64,000 nucleotides of DNA from Mycobacterium szulgai (GTDB lineage: Bacteria > Actinomycetota > Actinomycetes > Mycobacteriales > Mycobacteriaceae): contig NZ_LQPW01000031.1 in the NCBI RefSeq assembly GCF_002116635.1, positions 1-64,000 on the forward strand. Reading direction: 5' to 3'. Under the pieces are notes generated by a model, which saw only the letters and a program-made list of their open reading frames with translations, searched no databases and was not told the origin of the DNA. Shown here piece by piece: positions 28,191 through 37,362 of the stretch. The position numbers and the translations under genes are program-made. The first letter of the stretch is position 1. Each line of letters begins with the position of its first letter.

Positions 28191-29363
28191 TTGACACCCA
28201 AGTCGTTAACTCACCACGCGGAACGGATCCGCCGGGAGATGCAAGCGCTGCTTGACGGTGTCCCCGTCGGATCCGTCCGTGATTGGCCGGAGTTCCTGCG
28301 CGAGTTAGGGATATCCGGACTGCACATGCCCGCCAGGTGGGGCGGGGTTCCCGACGGGACCCTGCGCCGTGCGATCGCCATCGAAGAGCTGTCGCGGCGC
28401 AGCCCCGCCGCGGGCGCCACCTTGTCCGCGGCGACGCTGGGCACTGGGCTGATTCTGCTCGGCGGGAATCGGGCACAGCAGGACCGCTGGCTTCCCGAGT
28501 TGGCGGCCAGCCGCGAGATAATGACGATCTGCATGACCGAGCCGGACTCCGGCTCGCACCTGTTGGGCATGCAGACAACCGCCGAGCGTGACGGCGACGG
28601 ATGGATCCTCAACGGCCGCAAGTGTTTCATCGGCAACTCGCACATCGCCACGGCGCACGGGGTGATCGCCCGCACCAGTCGGGGGCAGCATCACGGGGCG
28701 CTATCGGCCTTCGTCGTACCTACCGACAGCGCGGGCTGCCGCGTCGGAGACCGGCACAGCTTCGGCGGGCTCGGCGAATTCTCCATCGGCGAGCTGGTCT
28801 TCGAGAACTGTCGAGTCGACGGGGCAAACCTCGTCGGTTCGGTGGGCATGGGGGTTGCCCTGGCTCATGCGGTGATCGCTCGGCATGGCAAACCCAACAT
28901 CGGATCACTGGCACTGGGCTTGCAGGCGGCCGCGATCGATCGGCTGTTGACCTATACCGAACAGCGTCAGTTGTACAACGCCCCGCTCGCCGATCTGGGC
29001 AGTATCGAGTCGCGGGTGGCCGAGGCGTATCGACAGCTCTACTTGAGCAGGATCGCGATGTACGAAGCCGCCGCTGCCGCTGATCTGGGGCACACCAACG
29101 AGATTGGGTTCACTGTGGCGAAGCTGTCGGCCAGTCAATCGGCATCGGCCACGGCCCTGTCGGTTGCCGAGGCGATGGGCGCGCGGGGTTGCGACTCGAC
29201 GATAGGAGTGCTCGACCTGCTGGCCGATGCCTTGATGACCTCGGCGCCCTCGGGCACTCACGACGTCAATCGCAAGCGAATCGCCGAATATGCCCGGCGC
29301 ATGCATTCCGAGTCCGCGGACCAGCAACGCTGCCGGGTCCCGCAGCTGAATCTGGTTAATTGA
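28191..29363 (+). CDS. Acyl-CoA dehydrogenase family protein, catalytic Glu motif altered
   Basis: 390 residues, start at TTG 28191 (weak; another start is possible). The N-terminal helical domain, MTEPDSGSHLLGMQTTAERDGDG (FAD/substrate strand motif near residue 115) and NGRKCFIGNSHIATAHGV are standard ACAD features, and the C-terminal helical domain is present. Near the end, where ACADs show a YEGT-like motif bearing the catalytic Glu, this protein reads APSGTHDVNRKRI, so the Glu of that position is not there. It may use another base or have a different reaction on acyl-thioesters. It is 12 bases upstream of the FlK-like gene. Confidence 0.82.
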   Translation: MTPKSLTHHAERIRREMQALLDGVPVGSVRDWPEFLRELGISGLHMPARWGGVPDGTLRRAIAIEELSRRSPAAGATLSAATLGTGLILLGGNRAQQDRWLPELAASREIMTICMTEPDSGSHLLGMQTTAERDGDGWILNGRKCFIGNSHIATAHGVIARTSRGQHHGALSAFVVPTDSAGCRVGDRHSFGGLGEFSIGELVFENCRVDGANLVGSVGMGVALAHAVIARHGKPNIGSLALGLQAAAIDRLLTYTEQRQLYNAPLADLGSIESRVAEAYRQLYLSRIAMYEAAAAADLGHTNEIGFTVAKLSASQSASATALSVAEAMGARGCDSTIGVLDLLADALMTSAPSGTHDVNRKRIAEYARRMHSESADQQRCRVPQLNLVN

Positions 29364-29375
29364 GAGGCGTTCTGG

Positions 29376-29819
29376 ATGAAAGACACGATCAAGGTCGGCG
29401 ATGCTGCCACCTTCCGCTACGTCGTGGCGGTCAACAAGACGGTGCCGGATCTGTATCCGGAGTCCGACGATTACCAAATCATGCCCCGGGTATTCGCGAC
29501 GGGCTTCATGGTGGGTCTGCTGGAGTGGACGGCGATCATCGCGCTGCGCCGGGTCCTCGACGAAGGCGAAGGCAGTCTGGGGACGCTGGTGGACATCAAA
29601 CACAGTGCACCCACCCCGCCCGGAGCGGAACTGACCGTGACGGCGGTGTGCACCAAGGTCGAACCGCCGTATTACGAATGGGATGTCACGGCGATCGACG
29701 GCGACGGCGACGTCGCGGCCTCGGGTCGGCACGGGCGCAACATCATTCAAACTGAGCGGTTCTTGCGACGCGTCGCAGCGAAAGCCGAACGGCTCACCCA
29801 AACACCCGCCAGCGCGTGA
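29376..29819 (+). CDS. Fluoroacetyl-CoA thioesterase (FlK)-like hot-dog protein
   Basis: 147 residues. FlK of Streptomyces cattleya, as I recall it, hydrolyses fluoroacetyl-CoA using Thr42, Glu50, His76 and Gly69. An ungapped alignment from residue 1 puts Thr42 (VFATGFMVG), Glu50 (GLLEW), Gly69 (SLGT) and His76 (IKHSAPTPPG) at the same numbers, with the shared segments KTVxxLYPES and GEGSLGT. The gate Phe33 and Phe36 of FlK read Tyr33 and Met36, so fluorine discrimination may be lost or changed. The C-terminal RHGRNI keeps the late Arg. The last four bases overlap the exporter gene (GTGA). The family also includes hydrolases of other small or toxic acyl-CoAs. Confidence 0.85.
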   Translation: MKDTIKVGDAATFRYVVAVNKTVPDLYPESDDYQIMPRVFATGFMVGLLEWTAIIALRRVLDEGEGSLGTLVDIKHSAPTPPGAELTVTAVCTKVEPPYYEWDVTAIDGDGDVAASGRHGRNIIQTERFLRRVAAKAERLTQTPASA

Positions 29820-30766
29820 GCACGGTGACGCTGTCCGCGCGAGGACTTCGGGCGATCGCATTGGCGGTGCTGTGGGCTGCGCTGTGGGCCGGCGCCTTCG
29901 TCGCGAACAAGATCGCGCTGGATTACGCCAACGCCGCCGTGGTCGTCGCCCTGCGCTGTGAGCTCGCCGGCGTGGTGATTCTGGCCTTCACCTGGCGACA
30001 GGTCCGCCGGCACACAGCCGGCGAACTGTGTCGCACGACGGTCATCGGATTACTCAACAACGCCGGCTATCTAGGCGTCATCGCCGTTGCCCTGCCACAC
30101 ATCTCGGCCGGTATGGCGGCCATCTTGTCGTCGTTGACGCCGTTGGCAGTGCTGAGCCTGAGCGCGCTGGCCGATCGGCGGATAGGGCTGGTGCAAGCGA
30201 CCGGCGTTCTGATCGGACTGGCCGGCATTGTTCTTTCCGCGCTGGGCCGCCTGCATTCCGGGCAGTTGAGTGGGTTTGCGATCAGCCTGGCGCTGTGCGC
30301 GGTCGCCTTCCTCACCGCGGCGACCTACCTCACCCCGCGCCTATTGCCGGCCGGCAATCCCTATTTCCTGACCGGCTGGCAAGCCGCCGTCGGCAGCCTG
30401 CCGGTCACCCTCATCGCGCTGGTGCGGCCGTCACATCCGGCCATCACCGGGACTTTCATCGCCGGCCTGGCCTACCTGGTGGTGGGTGCCGCCATCGTCG
30501 GGATGACGCTGTGGCTGACCCTGATCAAAGAAGTCGGACCGCAACGGGCCTCGGTAGCCCACTTCTTGCCGCCGGTGTTCGGCCTTGCCCTCGGGGCGAT
30601 CGTGCTGCACGAGACGGTGACGGCGCTGGAGGTGTTGGCGGCCATTCCGGTTGCGCTGGGGGTGTTCCTGGCGACGCGGCCGGCGCGCGACAGGCCGGTC
30701 GCGATGGTCGATCCGGAACGGGTCGATGACCGTCCGGCGCGGGTACTGGTCGATGCGAGGCTATAG
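29816..30766 (+). CDS. EamA (drug/metabolite) family transporter
   Basis: 316 residues from GTG 29816 overlapping the FlK-like stop. Ten hydrophobic helices in two EamA repeats, with the first beginning LAVLWAALWAGAFVANKIAL (residues 14-33) and the second near LCAVAFLTAATYLTPRLLPA (residues 160-180). A charged tail follows residue 290. EamA proteins export amino acids, nucleosides and drugs. Translational coupling to the thioesterase suggests it moves the hydrolysed acid or a related metabolite out of the cell. It ends six bases into the convergent Cys-rich gene. Confidence 0.85.
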   Translation: MSTVTLSARGLRAIALAVLWAALWAGAFVANKIALDYANAAVVVALRCELAGVVILAFTWRQVRRHTAGELCRTTVIGLLNNAGYLGVIAVALPHISAGMAAILSSLTPLAVLSLSALADRRIGLVQATGVLIGLAGIVLSALGRLHSGQLSGFAISLALCAVAFLTAATYLTPRLLPAGNPYFLTGWQAAVGSLPVTLIALVRPSHPAITGTFIAGLAYLVVGAAIVGMTLWLTLIKEVGPQRASVAHFLPPVFGLALGAIVLHETVTALEVLAAIPVALGVFLATRPARDRPVAMVDPERVDDRPARVLVDARL

Positions 30767-31084
30767 AGCGACGACGTCGCGCATGATGTCGCTGAGCTCG
30801 GAGACCGGTGCACCGCACGTCAAACAGGACGCACCGGAATGGCGACGTAGCCGGCCCACTTGCAGCAGGACTTCAGCCTCGGCGCGCCACAGGCAGGCGA
30901 TGCAGAGAATCTCGACGGTATTCCCGAACGGATCCAGTTGCGGATGGTTGCATTCGTCAACCGCGTGCAGATGAACGATGAAATCCGCCCGATTGGTGCA
31001 ACCGGCTCCGGATTGACAGGTGATATCACGCCAGTCGAGGGCCGCGAGCGTGTCAGGGATCTCGTTGCCAGTTGTTTGGCTCAT
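30761..31084 (-). CDS. Small Cys/His-rich protein, unknown function
   Basis: 107 residues with six Cys in pairs: CQSGAGC near 25-31, DECNH near 44, CIAC near 61-64 and CLTC near 86-89, plus several His (HLHAVDECNH). The CxxC pairs suggest a zinc ribbon or a structural metal site, possibly in a regulator or secretion-system accessory. I do not recognise the family. It converges on the EamA gene with a 6-bp overlap and has a moderate purine-rich region upstream. Confidence 0.65.
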   Translation of the reverse strand: MSQTTGNEIPDTLAALDWRDITCQSGAGCTNRADFIVHLHAVDECNHPQLDPFGNTVEILCIACLWRAEAEVLLQVGRLRRHSGASCLTCGAPVSELSDIMRDVVAL

Positions 31085-31338
31085 GCCAGGACCTCCGACT
31101 TCCGGACCGCAGCCGCACCCGACACACGCATGCCCACTGCAAGATGATCAGCTGGCCGGGGCTTCATTATGGTTACCTTTGGCCTGCCGTGGCAAGAGTC
31201 GCGTTGGTATCGATAACGCTCACTATTCCGCGCGCGGGTGCGGGAATCAATCCTCCAAGCAGCCCAAAAGTAGGGGAACCGCCTTGTCCGCCGATCGGTG
31301 GACAAGTAGCGGGCGGTCATCGGAGGTGGTGAAGAAGG
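31085..31338. other. Intergenic region between two leftward genes
   Basis: About 250 bases with no convincing reading frame; an 80-codon reverse frame here has no recognisable features. It should contain the promoter for the Cys-rich gene. Confidence 0.4.
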
Positions 31339-31872
<534 letters not shown>

Positions 31873-31875
31873 TTA

Positions 31876-32814
31876 CTAGCCGTCGTCACCAGGCACAATC
31901 ACATGATTGGGGTCCGGCCGCAGCTCCGCGGGGGCCTGGCTGTAATCACCGAACGGACCGTCGCGGCGCTCGACGGCCGCTCGCACCCCCTGCGCTTCGG
32001 CGGTGCGGATGAATTCCAGCGCATCGGGGGTGTTGCGCATCAGGCCGTCCAGAATGCCGCCCAGCATCTGAGTGGACGCCAGGCCCATGTTCTCGTAGGC
32101 CTGATTCACGATCAGCTTCTGCGCCCGCAACTGCGACAGCGGGATCTGGCAGAGTTCGGCGGCGATCTCGGCGACGCGTGCTTCGAGCCGTTCGAAGGGC
32201 ACTGCCTCGTTGATCAGCTCGACCTCGGCGGCCTGCACGCCGGTTAGCGGCCGGCCGGTCAGCGAGTGCCATTTCACCTTGGACAGGCTCAGCCGGTAGA
32301 GCCACATTCCGGTCAGATACGCCCCCCACATGCGGCTGTACGGTGTGCCGATTACGGCATCGTTGCTGGCGATGACGATGTCGGCGCACAGTGCGTAGTC
32401 GCTGGCCCCGCCGACGCACCAGCCGTGCACCTGCGCGATCACCGGCTTGGAGGCTCGCCAGATGGCCATGAATTTCTGGGTGGGGCCGGTCTCGTGCGCG
32501 GTAACCATGGCGAAGTCTTTACCGGGGTCCCACTTTCCGTCGGTCATCATGGCTTCACCCCACTGTTGGAAGCCGCCGCCGAAGTTGTAGCCGCCGGAAA
32601 ATGCGCGGCCGGCCCCCCGCAACACGATCACCTTGATTTCGGAATCCCGTTCGGCCAGTCCGACGGCGGCCTCGATCTCGTCGGGCATGGGCGGCACGAT
32701 CGTGTTGAGCTCTTCCGGGCGGTTCAGCGTGATGGTGGCCACCGGTCCGGCGGTGCGGTACAGCAGCGTCTCGAATTCGGGAACCGACTTGGAAAACGAC
32801 TTGGAAAACGGCAT
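31876..32814 (-). CDS. echA2: Enoyl-CoA hydratase/isomerase family protein EchA2
   Basis: 312 residues from ATG 32814 (MPFSKSFSKSVPEFETLLY). Crotonase fold: AGPVATITLNRPEELNTI, the oxyanion segment LRGAGRAFSGGYNFGGG and the second one AQVHGWCVGGASDYALCADIVIAS. The classical catalytic Glu pair (E144/E164 in rat hydratase) is not clearly readable; the second region shows GTPYSRMWGAYLTG, so hydratase activity cannot be assumed. In position and order it matches Rv0456c. The 21-residue extension to 32877 is not needed. Confidence 0.85.
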   Translation of the reverse strand: MPFSKSFSKSVPEFETLLYRTAGPVATITLNRPEELNTIVPPMPDEIEAAVGLAERDSEIKVIVLRGAGRAFSGGYNFGGGFQQWGEAMMTDGKWDPGKDFAMVTAHETGPTQKFMAIWRASKPVIAQVHGWCVGGASDYALCADIVIASNDAVIGTPYSRMWGAYLTGMWLYRLSLSKVKWHSLTGRPLTGVQAAEVELINEAVPFERLEARVAEIAAELCQIPLSQLRAQKLIVNQAYENMGLASTQMLGGILDGLMRNTPDALEFIRTAEAQGVRAAVERRDGPFGDYSQAPAELRPDPNHVIVPGDDG

Positions 32815-32846
32815 AGCCGCAGCGAAGTCGCCGGCGCACTCAGGTG

Positions 32847-33548
32847 TCAAGCACCGGTGTTTTCCGGCGTGCCGCACGCCAGCTCCTCGTCGTCCTGGTC
32901 GTCCTGGTCGTCCTGGTTGGAGCCTCGTTTGAGTGCCCCGCCAACGATCACCGCGAGCAGTGCCGCGCCCAACGCCATCAGCACGTACTTCTGGTAGTCG
33001 CGAAGTTTGTCGTAGATCGCACCGATGTGATCACCGGCCAGGTATCCCAGCAATACCCACAGGCCCACCCATACCGCGGCTCCCAGTGCGTTGTAGGTCA
33101 GAAAACGCCACCAGCCCAGCTGGGCCATCCCGGCGACGATCCCGTTGGCCTGGCGTAACCCGTCGATGAAACGCGCGACCGGCACGACGATGCTGCCGTG
33201 TCTGGCGAAGAAGCGCTCGGTCGAGGCGACCCGCTGCTCGGTGAGCAATACATAGCGGCCGAAGCGCCGAAGCAGTGGCCGGCCGCCGCGCCGGCCGATG
33301 GCATAGCCGATATTGTCGCCCCCGACCGCCGCTACAAAGCCCAGCACCAGCAGCGCCGCGAGATTGAGCTGGCCGGTTCCTGCGTAGACCCCGGCCGCGA
33401 TCAGGATGATTTGGCCGGGAGCGGGAATTCCGAAGCCCTCGACCGCGATGATGCCCATCACCGCCGCGTAGCCGTAGTGGTCCAGCACGGGCGCAAGCGA
33501 TTGCAGGACCCCCGGCAGCTGCGAGGACATATAGAACCTTGTAGCCAA
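32847..33548 (-). CDS. DedA family membrane protein
   Basis: 233 residues, or 227 from the ATG at 33530. DedA/VTT signature: EGFGIPAPGQIILIAAGVYAG near residue 38, GGDNIGYAIGRRGG near 75, FFARHGSIVVPVARFIDGLRQANGIVAG near 115, and a closing helix before an acidic tail. DedA proteins are polytopic and, from bacterial work, recycle undecaprenyl phosphate or other lipid carriers. The tail contains the repeat DDQ-DDQ-DDE encoded by three 9-bp units. It lies 32 bases upstream of echA2, same strand. Confidence 0.85.
   Translation of the reverse strand: MATRFYMSSQLPGVLQSLAPVLDHYGYAAVMGIIAVEGFGIPAPGQIILIAAGVYAGTGQLNLAALLVLGFVAAVGGDNIGYAIGRRGGRPLLRRFGRYVLLTEQRVASTERFFARHGSIVVPVARFIDGLRQANGIVAGMAQLGWWRFLTYNALGAAVWVGLWVLLGYLAGDHIGAIYDKLRDYQKYVLMALGAALLAVIVGGALKRGSNQDDQDDQDDEELACGTPENTGA
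32891..32917 (-). repeat. Three copies of a 9-bp unit in the DedA tail
   Basis: The plus-strand unit cgtcctggt occurs three times without interruption (32891-32917), coding Asp-Asp-Gln repeats near the C-terminus of the DedA protein. Copy-number change would stay in frame. Confidence 0.85.
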
Positions 33549-33726
33549 GAGCGCTTTTCATAAACATGCATGCCTTCGTGGCGGCCGAAGGAGAGTGCGC
33601 GTCCGGTTACATCCAGCGTGCCTTCAGGGTCGTGGAATCGCGATTTTCCCACCCCGGCTACACAATCAAAGCTCTAGCCGCACAGTCGATTCGCGACTGC
33701 GCCCAGCGACCGCCGCAGAACAACGG

Positions 33727-35763
33727 CTACCGTCGGCCGCCCAGGATCTGCCACAAGAAGCTGAAGCTCAATGCTGACTTGAACGCGAGCTGCTCGTTGT
33801 CGGCCGCACCGCCGTGTCCGCCTTCGATGTTTTCGTAGTACCACACCGGGTGGCCCGCAGCCGCTAAGGCGGCCGTCATCTTGCGGGCGTGGCCGGGATG
33901 TACCCGGTCGTCGCGGGTAGATGTAGTCATCAGGATCGGCGGGTATTGCGCGTCCACCGAAATGTTCTGGTACGGCGAGTATTCGGAGATGAACGCCCAG
34001 TCGTCCGGATTATCGGGATCGCCGTATTCGGCGACCCATGAGGCACCGGCCAGCAGCAGGTGGTATCGCTTCATGTCCAGCAGCGGCACGCTGCAGACCA
34101 GCGCGCCGAATTTCTGCGGGTACTTGGTCAGCATGATGCCCATCAGCAGCCCGCCGTTGCTGCCGCCCTGCGCGCCGAGCTGGGCGACCGTGGTGATGCC
34201 GCGGTTCACCAAATCGTCTGCTACGGCGACGAAGTCTTCAGCCACTTTGTGCCGGCCTTCGCGCATCGCCTGGGTATGCCAGCGGGGTCCGTACTCGCCG
34301 CCACCGCGGATGTTGGCCAGCACATAGGTACCGCCGCGGGCCAGCCAGAGCCTGCCCAATACGCCGCTGTAACTGGGCGTGTTCGACGTTTCGAATCCGC
34401 CATAGCCGTAGAGCAAGGTGGGTCCCGGACCGGCGGGGGCATCGGCGCCGATTGGCCGTACCACGAAGTACGGGATCGACGTGCCGTCGGCTGACGTAGC
34501 GAAATGCTGTGCCACGCTGATGTTTTCGGCGTCAAAGAAGGCGGGGGCGGACTTGATGGGGGCTAGTTCTCCGGTAGTGGTCCCGCGCATCAGGCGCGAC
34601 GGTGCGGTGAATCCACTGGAATCCAGGAAGTACTCGTCGCCCTTGTCGTCGGCGGCCACCACCACGGTGCTGGTTGCGGGGGCGATGCCGGACAATGGGT
34701 CGCGCCGCCAGGAGCCCGGTGTGACGGTTTCCACCCGGCTGGCCACATCGGCCAGCGTGACGAGCAGTAAGCGATCGTAAGTCCACGAGTATTGGTGCAG
34801 GGCGGTGTGCGCATCGGGCTCGAATATCACCCTCAGTTCTGCTGTGCCGGAGAGGAATTCGTTGTAGTCGGAGGCCAGTAGCGAGCCCGCGCAGTAGGTG
34901 GTGGCGGCGCGGGTCCAATCGGTGCGTAGTTCGATCAGCAGCCAGTCGCGGTGAATCGACACGGTCGCGTCGGTTGGCACATCGATCCGGATTAGTTCCG
35001 AGCCGCGCAGCTCGTACACCTCGTCGTTCCAGAAGTCCAGGGCACGCAGCAGCAGGGTGCGCTCGTAGCCGGGCGTGCGGTCCACCGAAGCCGCGACGCG
35101 CACATCGGCGCGGGTGCCCTCGAACACCGTCTCCGCTTCCGACAGCGCTGTGCCCCGCCGCCAACGCTTGATGATGCGCGGGTAACCGGATTCGGTCAGT
35201 GAATCGGTGCCGAAGTCGGTGCCCACCAGCACGGTGTCGAGGTCTTCCCAGGCCATCTGCGATTTCGCTTCCGGCAGCTGAAACCCGTCGGCTACGAATT
35301 CGCGCGTCAGCATGTCGAATTCGCGGATGACGGAGGCATCCGAGCCGCCCGGGGACAGGGCGACCAGCGCGCGGGTGTAGCCGGGTTCGATGACGCCGGC
35401 GCCGGCCCACACCCACTTCTCGTCGTCGATCCGCCCCAGCTCGTCGATGTCGAGCAGCACATCCCAGGCGGGGGAGTCGGTGCGATAGCTGTCCAGCGTG
35501 GTGCGCCGCCACAGGCCGCGCGGGTTGGCCGCGTCGCGCCAGAAGTTGTAGAGGTACTCGCCGCGCCGGACCACGTAGGGGATTCGGGTGTCGGTGTCGA
35601 GCACTTCGAGCGCCTCGGTGCGCAGCTGCTCGAAATCGCCCGCGCAGAACTGCGCCTTGGTCGGTTCGTTGCGCGCGCGGACCCAGTCGAGAGCCTCCTC
35701 GCCGGTCACGTCTTCGAGCCATAAGTACGGGTCTTCGGAAGCCTCGGCCGCCTCGGGAGTCAT
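33727..35763 (-). CDS. Prolyl oligopeptidase family serine peptidase (Rv0457c-type)
   Basis: About 678 residues from ATG 35763 (an ATG nine bases earlier is possible). The N-terminal 400 residues form the beta-propeller, the last 250 the alpha/beta peptidase domain. The catalytic Ser lies in QLGAQGGSNGGLLMG, the Asp in TSTRDDRVHPGHARK, and the His in IEGGHGGAADNEQ. TLLYGYGGFETSNTPSYSG and NIRGGGEYGPRWH are characteristic of the S9A family. It probably cleaves short peptides in the cytoplasm, since no signal peptide is seen. The upstream in-frame extension to 36297 is antisense to the aldehyde dehydrogenase. Confidence 0.9.
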   Translation of the reverse strand: MTPEAAEASEDPYLWLEDVTGEEALDWVRARNEPTKAQFCAGDFEQLRTEALEVLDTDTRIPYVVRRGEYLYNFWRDAANPRGLWRRTTLDSYRTDSPAWDVLLDIDELGRIDDEKWVWAGAGVIEPGYTRALVALSPGGSDASVIREFDMLTREFVADGFQLPEAKSQMAWEDLDTVLVGTDFGTDSLTESGYPRIIKRWRRGTALSEAETVFEGTRADVRVAASVDRTPGYERTLLLRALDFWNDEVYELRGSELIRIDVPTDATVSIHRDWLLIELRTDWTRAATTYCAGSLLASDYNEFLSGTAELRVIFEPDAHTALHQYSWTYDRLLLVTLADVASRVETVTPGSWRRDPLSGIAPATSTVVVAADDKGDEYFLDSSGFTAPSRLMRGTTTGELAPIKSAPAFFDAENISVAQHFATSADGTSIPYFVVRPIGADAPAGPGPTLLYGYGGFETSNTPSYSGVLGRLWLARGGTYVLANIRGGGEYGPRWHTQAMREGRHKVAEDFVAVADDLVNRGITTVAQLGAQGGSNGGLLMGIMLTKYPQKFGALVCSVPLLDMKRYHLLLAGASWVAEYGDPDNPDDWAFISEYSPYQNISVDAQYPPILMTTSTRDDRVHPGHARKMTAALAAAGHPVWYYENIEGGHGGAADNEQLAFKSALSFSFLWQILGGRR

Positions 35764-35838
35764 GGAAGCCATGGAATCCCATTGTGGTCCCAGCGGTAGT
35801 GTGAGCTGTATTACATGACCTAACGAGGAGCCGAGCAA

Positions 35839-37362
35839 ATGCCTGTCTTTGCACGTCCGGGTGCTACCGGGGCGCTGATGTCGTATGAAAGCCGATACGA
35901 CAACTTCATCGGGGGTGAGTGGGTCGCGCCGGCGGCGGGCCGTTACTTCGAGAACCCGACCCCGGTTACCGGGCAGCCGTTCTGTGAGGTGGCGCGCTCT
36001 GAGGCGGCCGATGTCGAGAAGGCGCTCGACGCCGCACACGCGGCGGCACCGGCGTGGGGCAAGACTCCCCCGGCCGAACGGGCGGCGATTCTGAACAAGA
36101 TCGCCGACCGGATCGATGCGAACACCGCCGCGCTGGCGGTGGCCGAGGTGTGGGACAACGGCAAACCGATCCGGGAGGCGATTTCGGCCGATATCCCGCT
36201 GGCGGCCGACCATTTCCGGTACTTCGCCGCCGCGATTCGCGCCCAGGAGGGTTCGCTGTCGCAGATCGACGAGCACACTGTCGCCTATCACTTCCACGAG
36301 CCACTCGGAGTGGTGGGGCAGATCATCCCGTGGAATTTCCCGATTTTGATGGGGGCCTGGAAACTGGCGCCTGCCCTGGCGGCCGGGAACACCGTCGTGC
36401 TCAAGCCCGCCGAGCAGACGCCCGCGTCTGTGCTCTATCTCATGTCGCTGATCGGTGACCTGTTGCCGCCCGGGGTGGTCAACATCGTCAGCGGGTTCGG
36501 TGTCGAGGCCGGCAAGCCGCTGGCATCCAGCGACCGGATCGCCAAAGTCGCATTCACCGGGGAGACCACCACCGGGCGGCTGATCATGCAGTACGCGTCG
36601 CAGAACCTGATTCCGGTCACCCTGGAACTCGGCGGCAAGAGCCCCAACATCTTCTTCTCAGACGTAATGGCGGCGAACGACGACTTCCAGGACAAGGCGC
36701 TGGAGGGCTTCACCATGTTCGCCCTCAACCAGGGCGAGGTGTGCACCTGCCCGTCGCGCAGCCTTATCCAGTCGGGCATCCATGACGAGTTCCTGGAACT
36801 GGCCGCGATCCGCACCAAGGCGGTCCGGCAGGGCGACCCCCTGGACACCGAGACGATGCTGGGATCTCAAGCCTCCAACGACCAACTGGAAAAGGTGTTG
36901 TCCTACATCGAAATCGGGAAGGAGGAGGGGGCCAAGATCATCACCGGCGGCGAACGCGCCGAGCTCGGCGGCGACCTGTCCGGCGGCTACTACGTCCAGC
37001 CGACGATCTTCGCCGGCAACAACAAGATGCGGATCTTCCAGGAGGAAATCTTCGGGCCCGTGGTGGCCGTCACGCCCTTCACCGACTACGACGACGCGAT
37101 GGGCATCGCCAACGACACCCTCTACGGGTTGGGCGCCGGGGTGTGGAGCCGCGACGGCAACACCGCCTACCGCGCTGGACGTGACATCAAGGCCGGACGC
37201 GTGTGGGTCAACTGCTACCACGTGTACCCGCCGCATGCGGCCTTCGGTGGCTACAAGCAGTCCGGGTTCGGCAGGGAAGGCCACAAGATGGCCCTCGACC
37301 ACTACCAGCAGACCAAGAACCTGATGGTGTCTTACTCCGACAAGGCGCTGGGATTCTTCTGA
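35839..37362 (+). CDS. NAD-dependent aldehyde dehydrogenase (Rv0458-type)
   Basis: 507 residues; ribosome-site-like GAGGAG about 10 bases upstream. Landmarks: [20 protein letters not shown] near 160 (substrate tunnel), KPAEQTP for NAD contact, FTGETTTG, the catalytic Glu in LELGGKSPN near 270, and the catalytic Cys in [11 protein letters not shown] near 304. Oxidises aldehydes to acids with NAD(P). The stop TGA shares a base with the ATG of the next gene, so the pair is coupled, as is usual for this aldehyde dehydrogenase and DUF779 pair. Confidence 0.95.
   Translation: MPVFARPGATGALMSYESRYDNFIGGEWVAPAAGRYFENPTPVTGQPFCEVARSEAADVEKALDAAHAAAPAWGKTPPAERAAILNKIADRIDANTAALAVAEVWDNGKPIREAISADIPLAADHFRYFAAAIRAQEGSLSQIDEHTVAYHFHEPLGVVGQIIPWNFPILMGAWKLAPALAAGNTVVLKPAEQTPASVLYLMSLIGDLLPPGVVNIVSGFGVEAGKPLASSDRIAKVAFTGETTTGRLIMQYASQNLIPVTLELGGKSPNIFFSDVMAANDDFQDKALEGFTMFALNQGEVCTCPSRSLIQSGIHDEFLELAAIRTKAVRQGDPLDTETMLGSQASNDQLEKVLSYIEIGKEEGAKIITGGERAELGGDLSGGYYVQPTIFAGNNKMRIFQEEIFGPVVAVTPFTDYDDAMGIANDTLYGLGAGVWSRDGNTAYRAGRDIKAGRVWVNCYHVYPPHAAFGGYKQSGFGREGHKMALDHYQQTKNLMVSYSDKALGFF

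Noticed and set aside
31081..31320. 79-codon reverse frame between Cys-rich gene and Rv0455c-like gene
   Set aside because: Arg-rich, no recognisable feature, no ribosome site.
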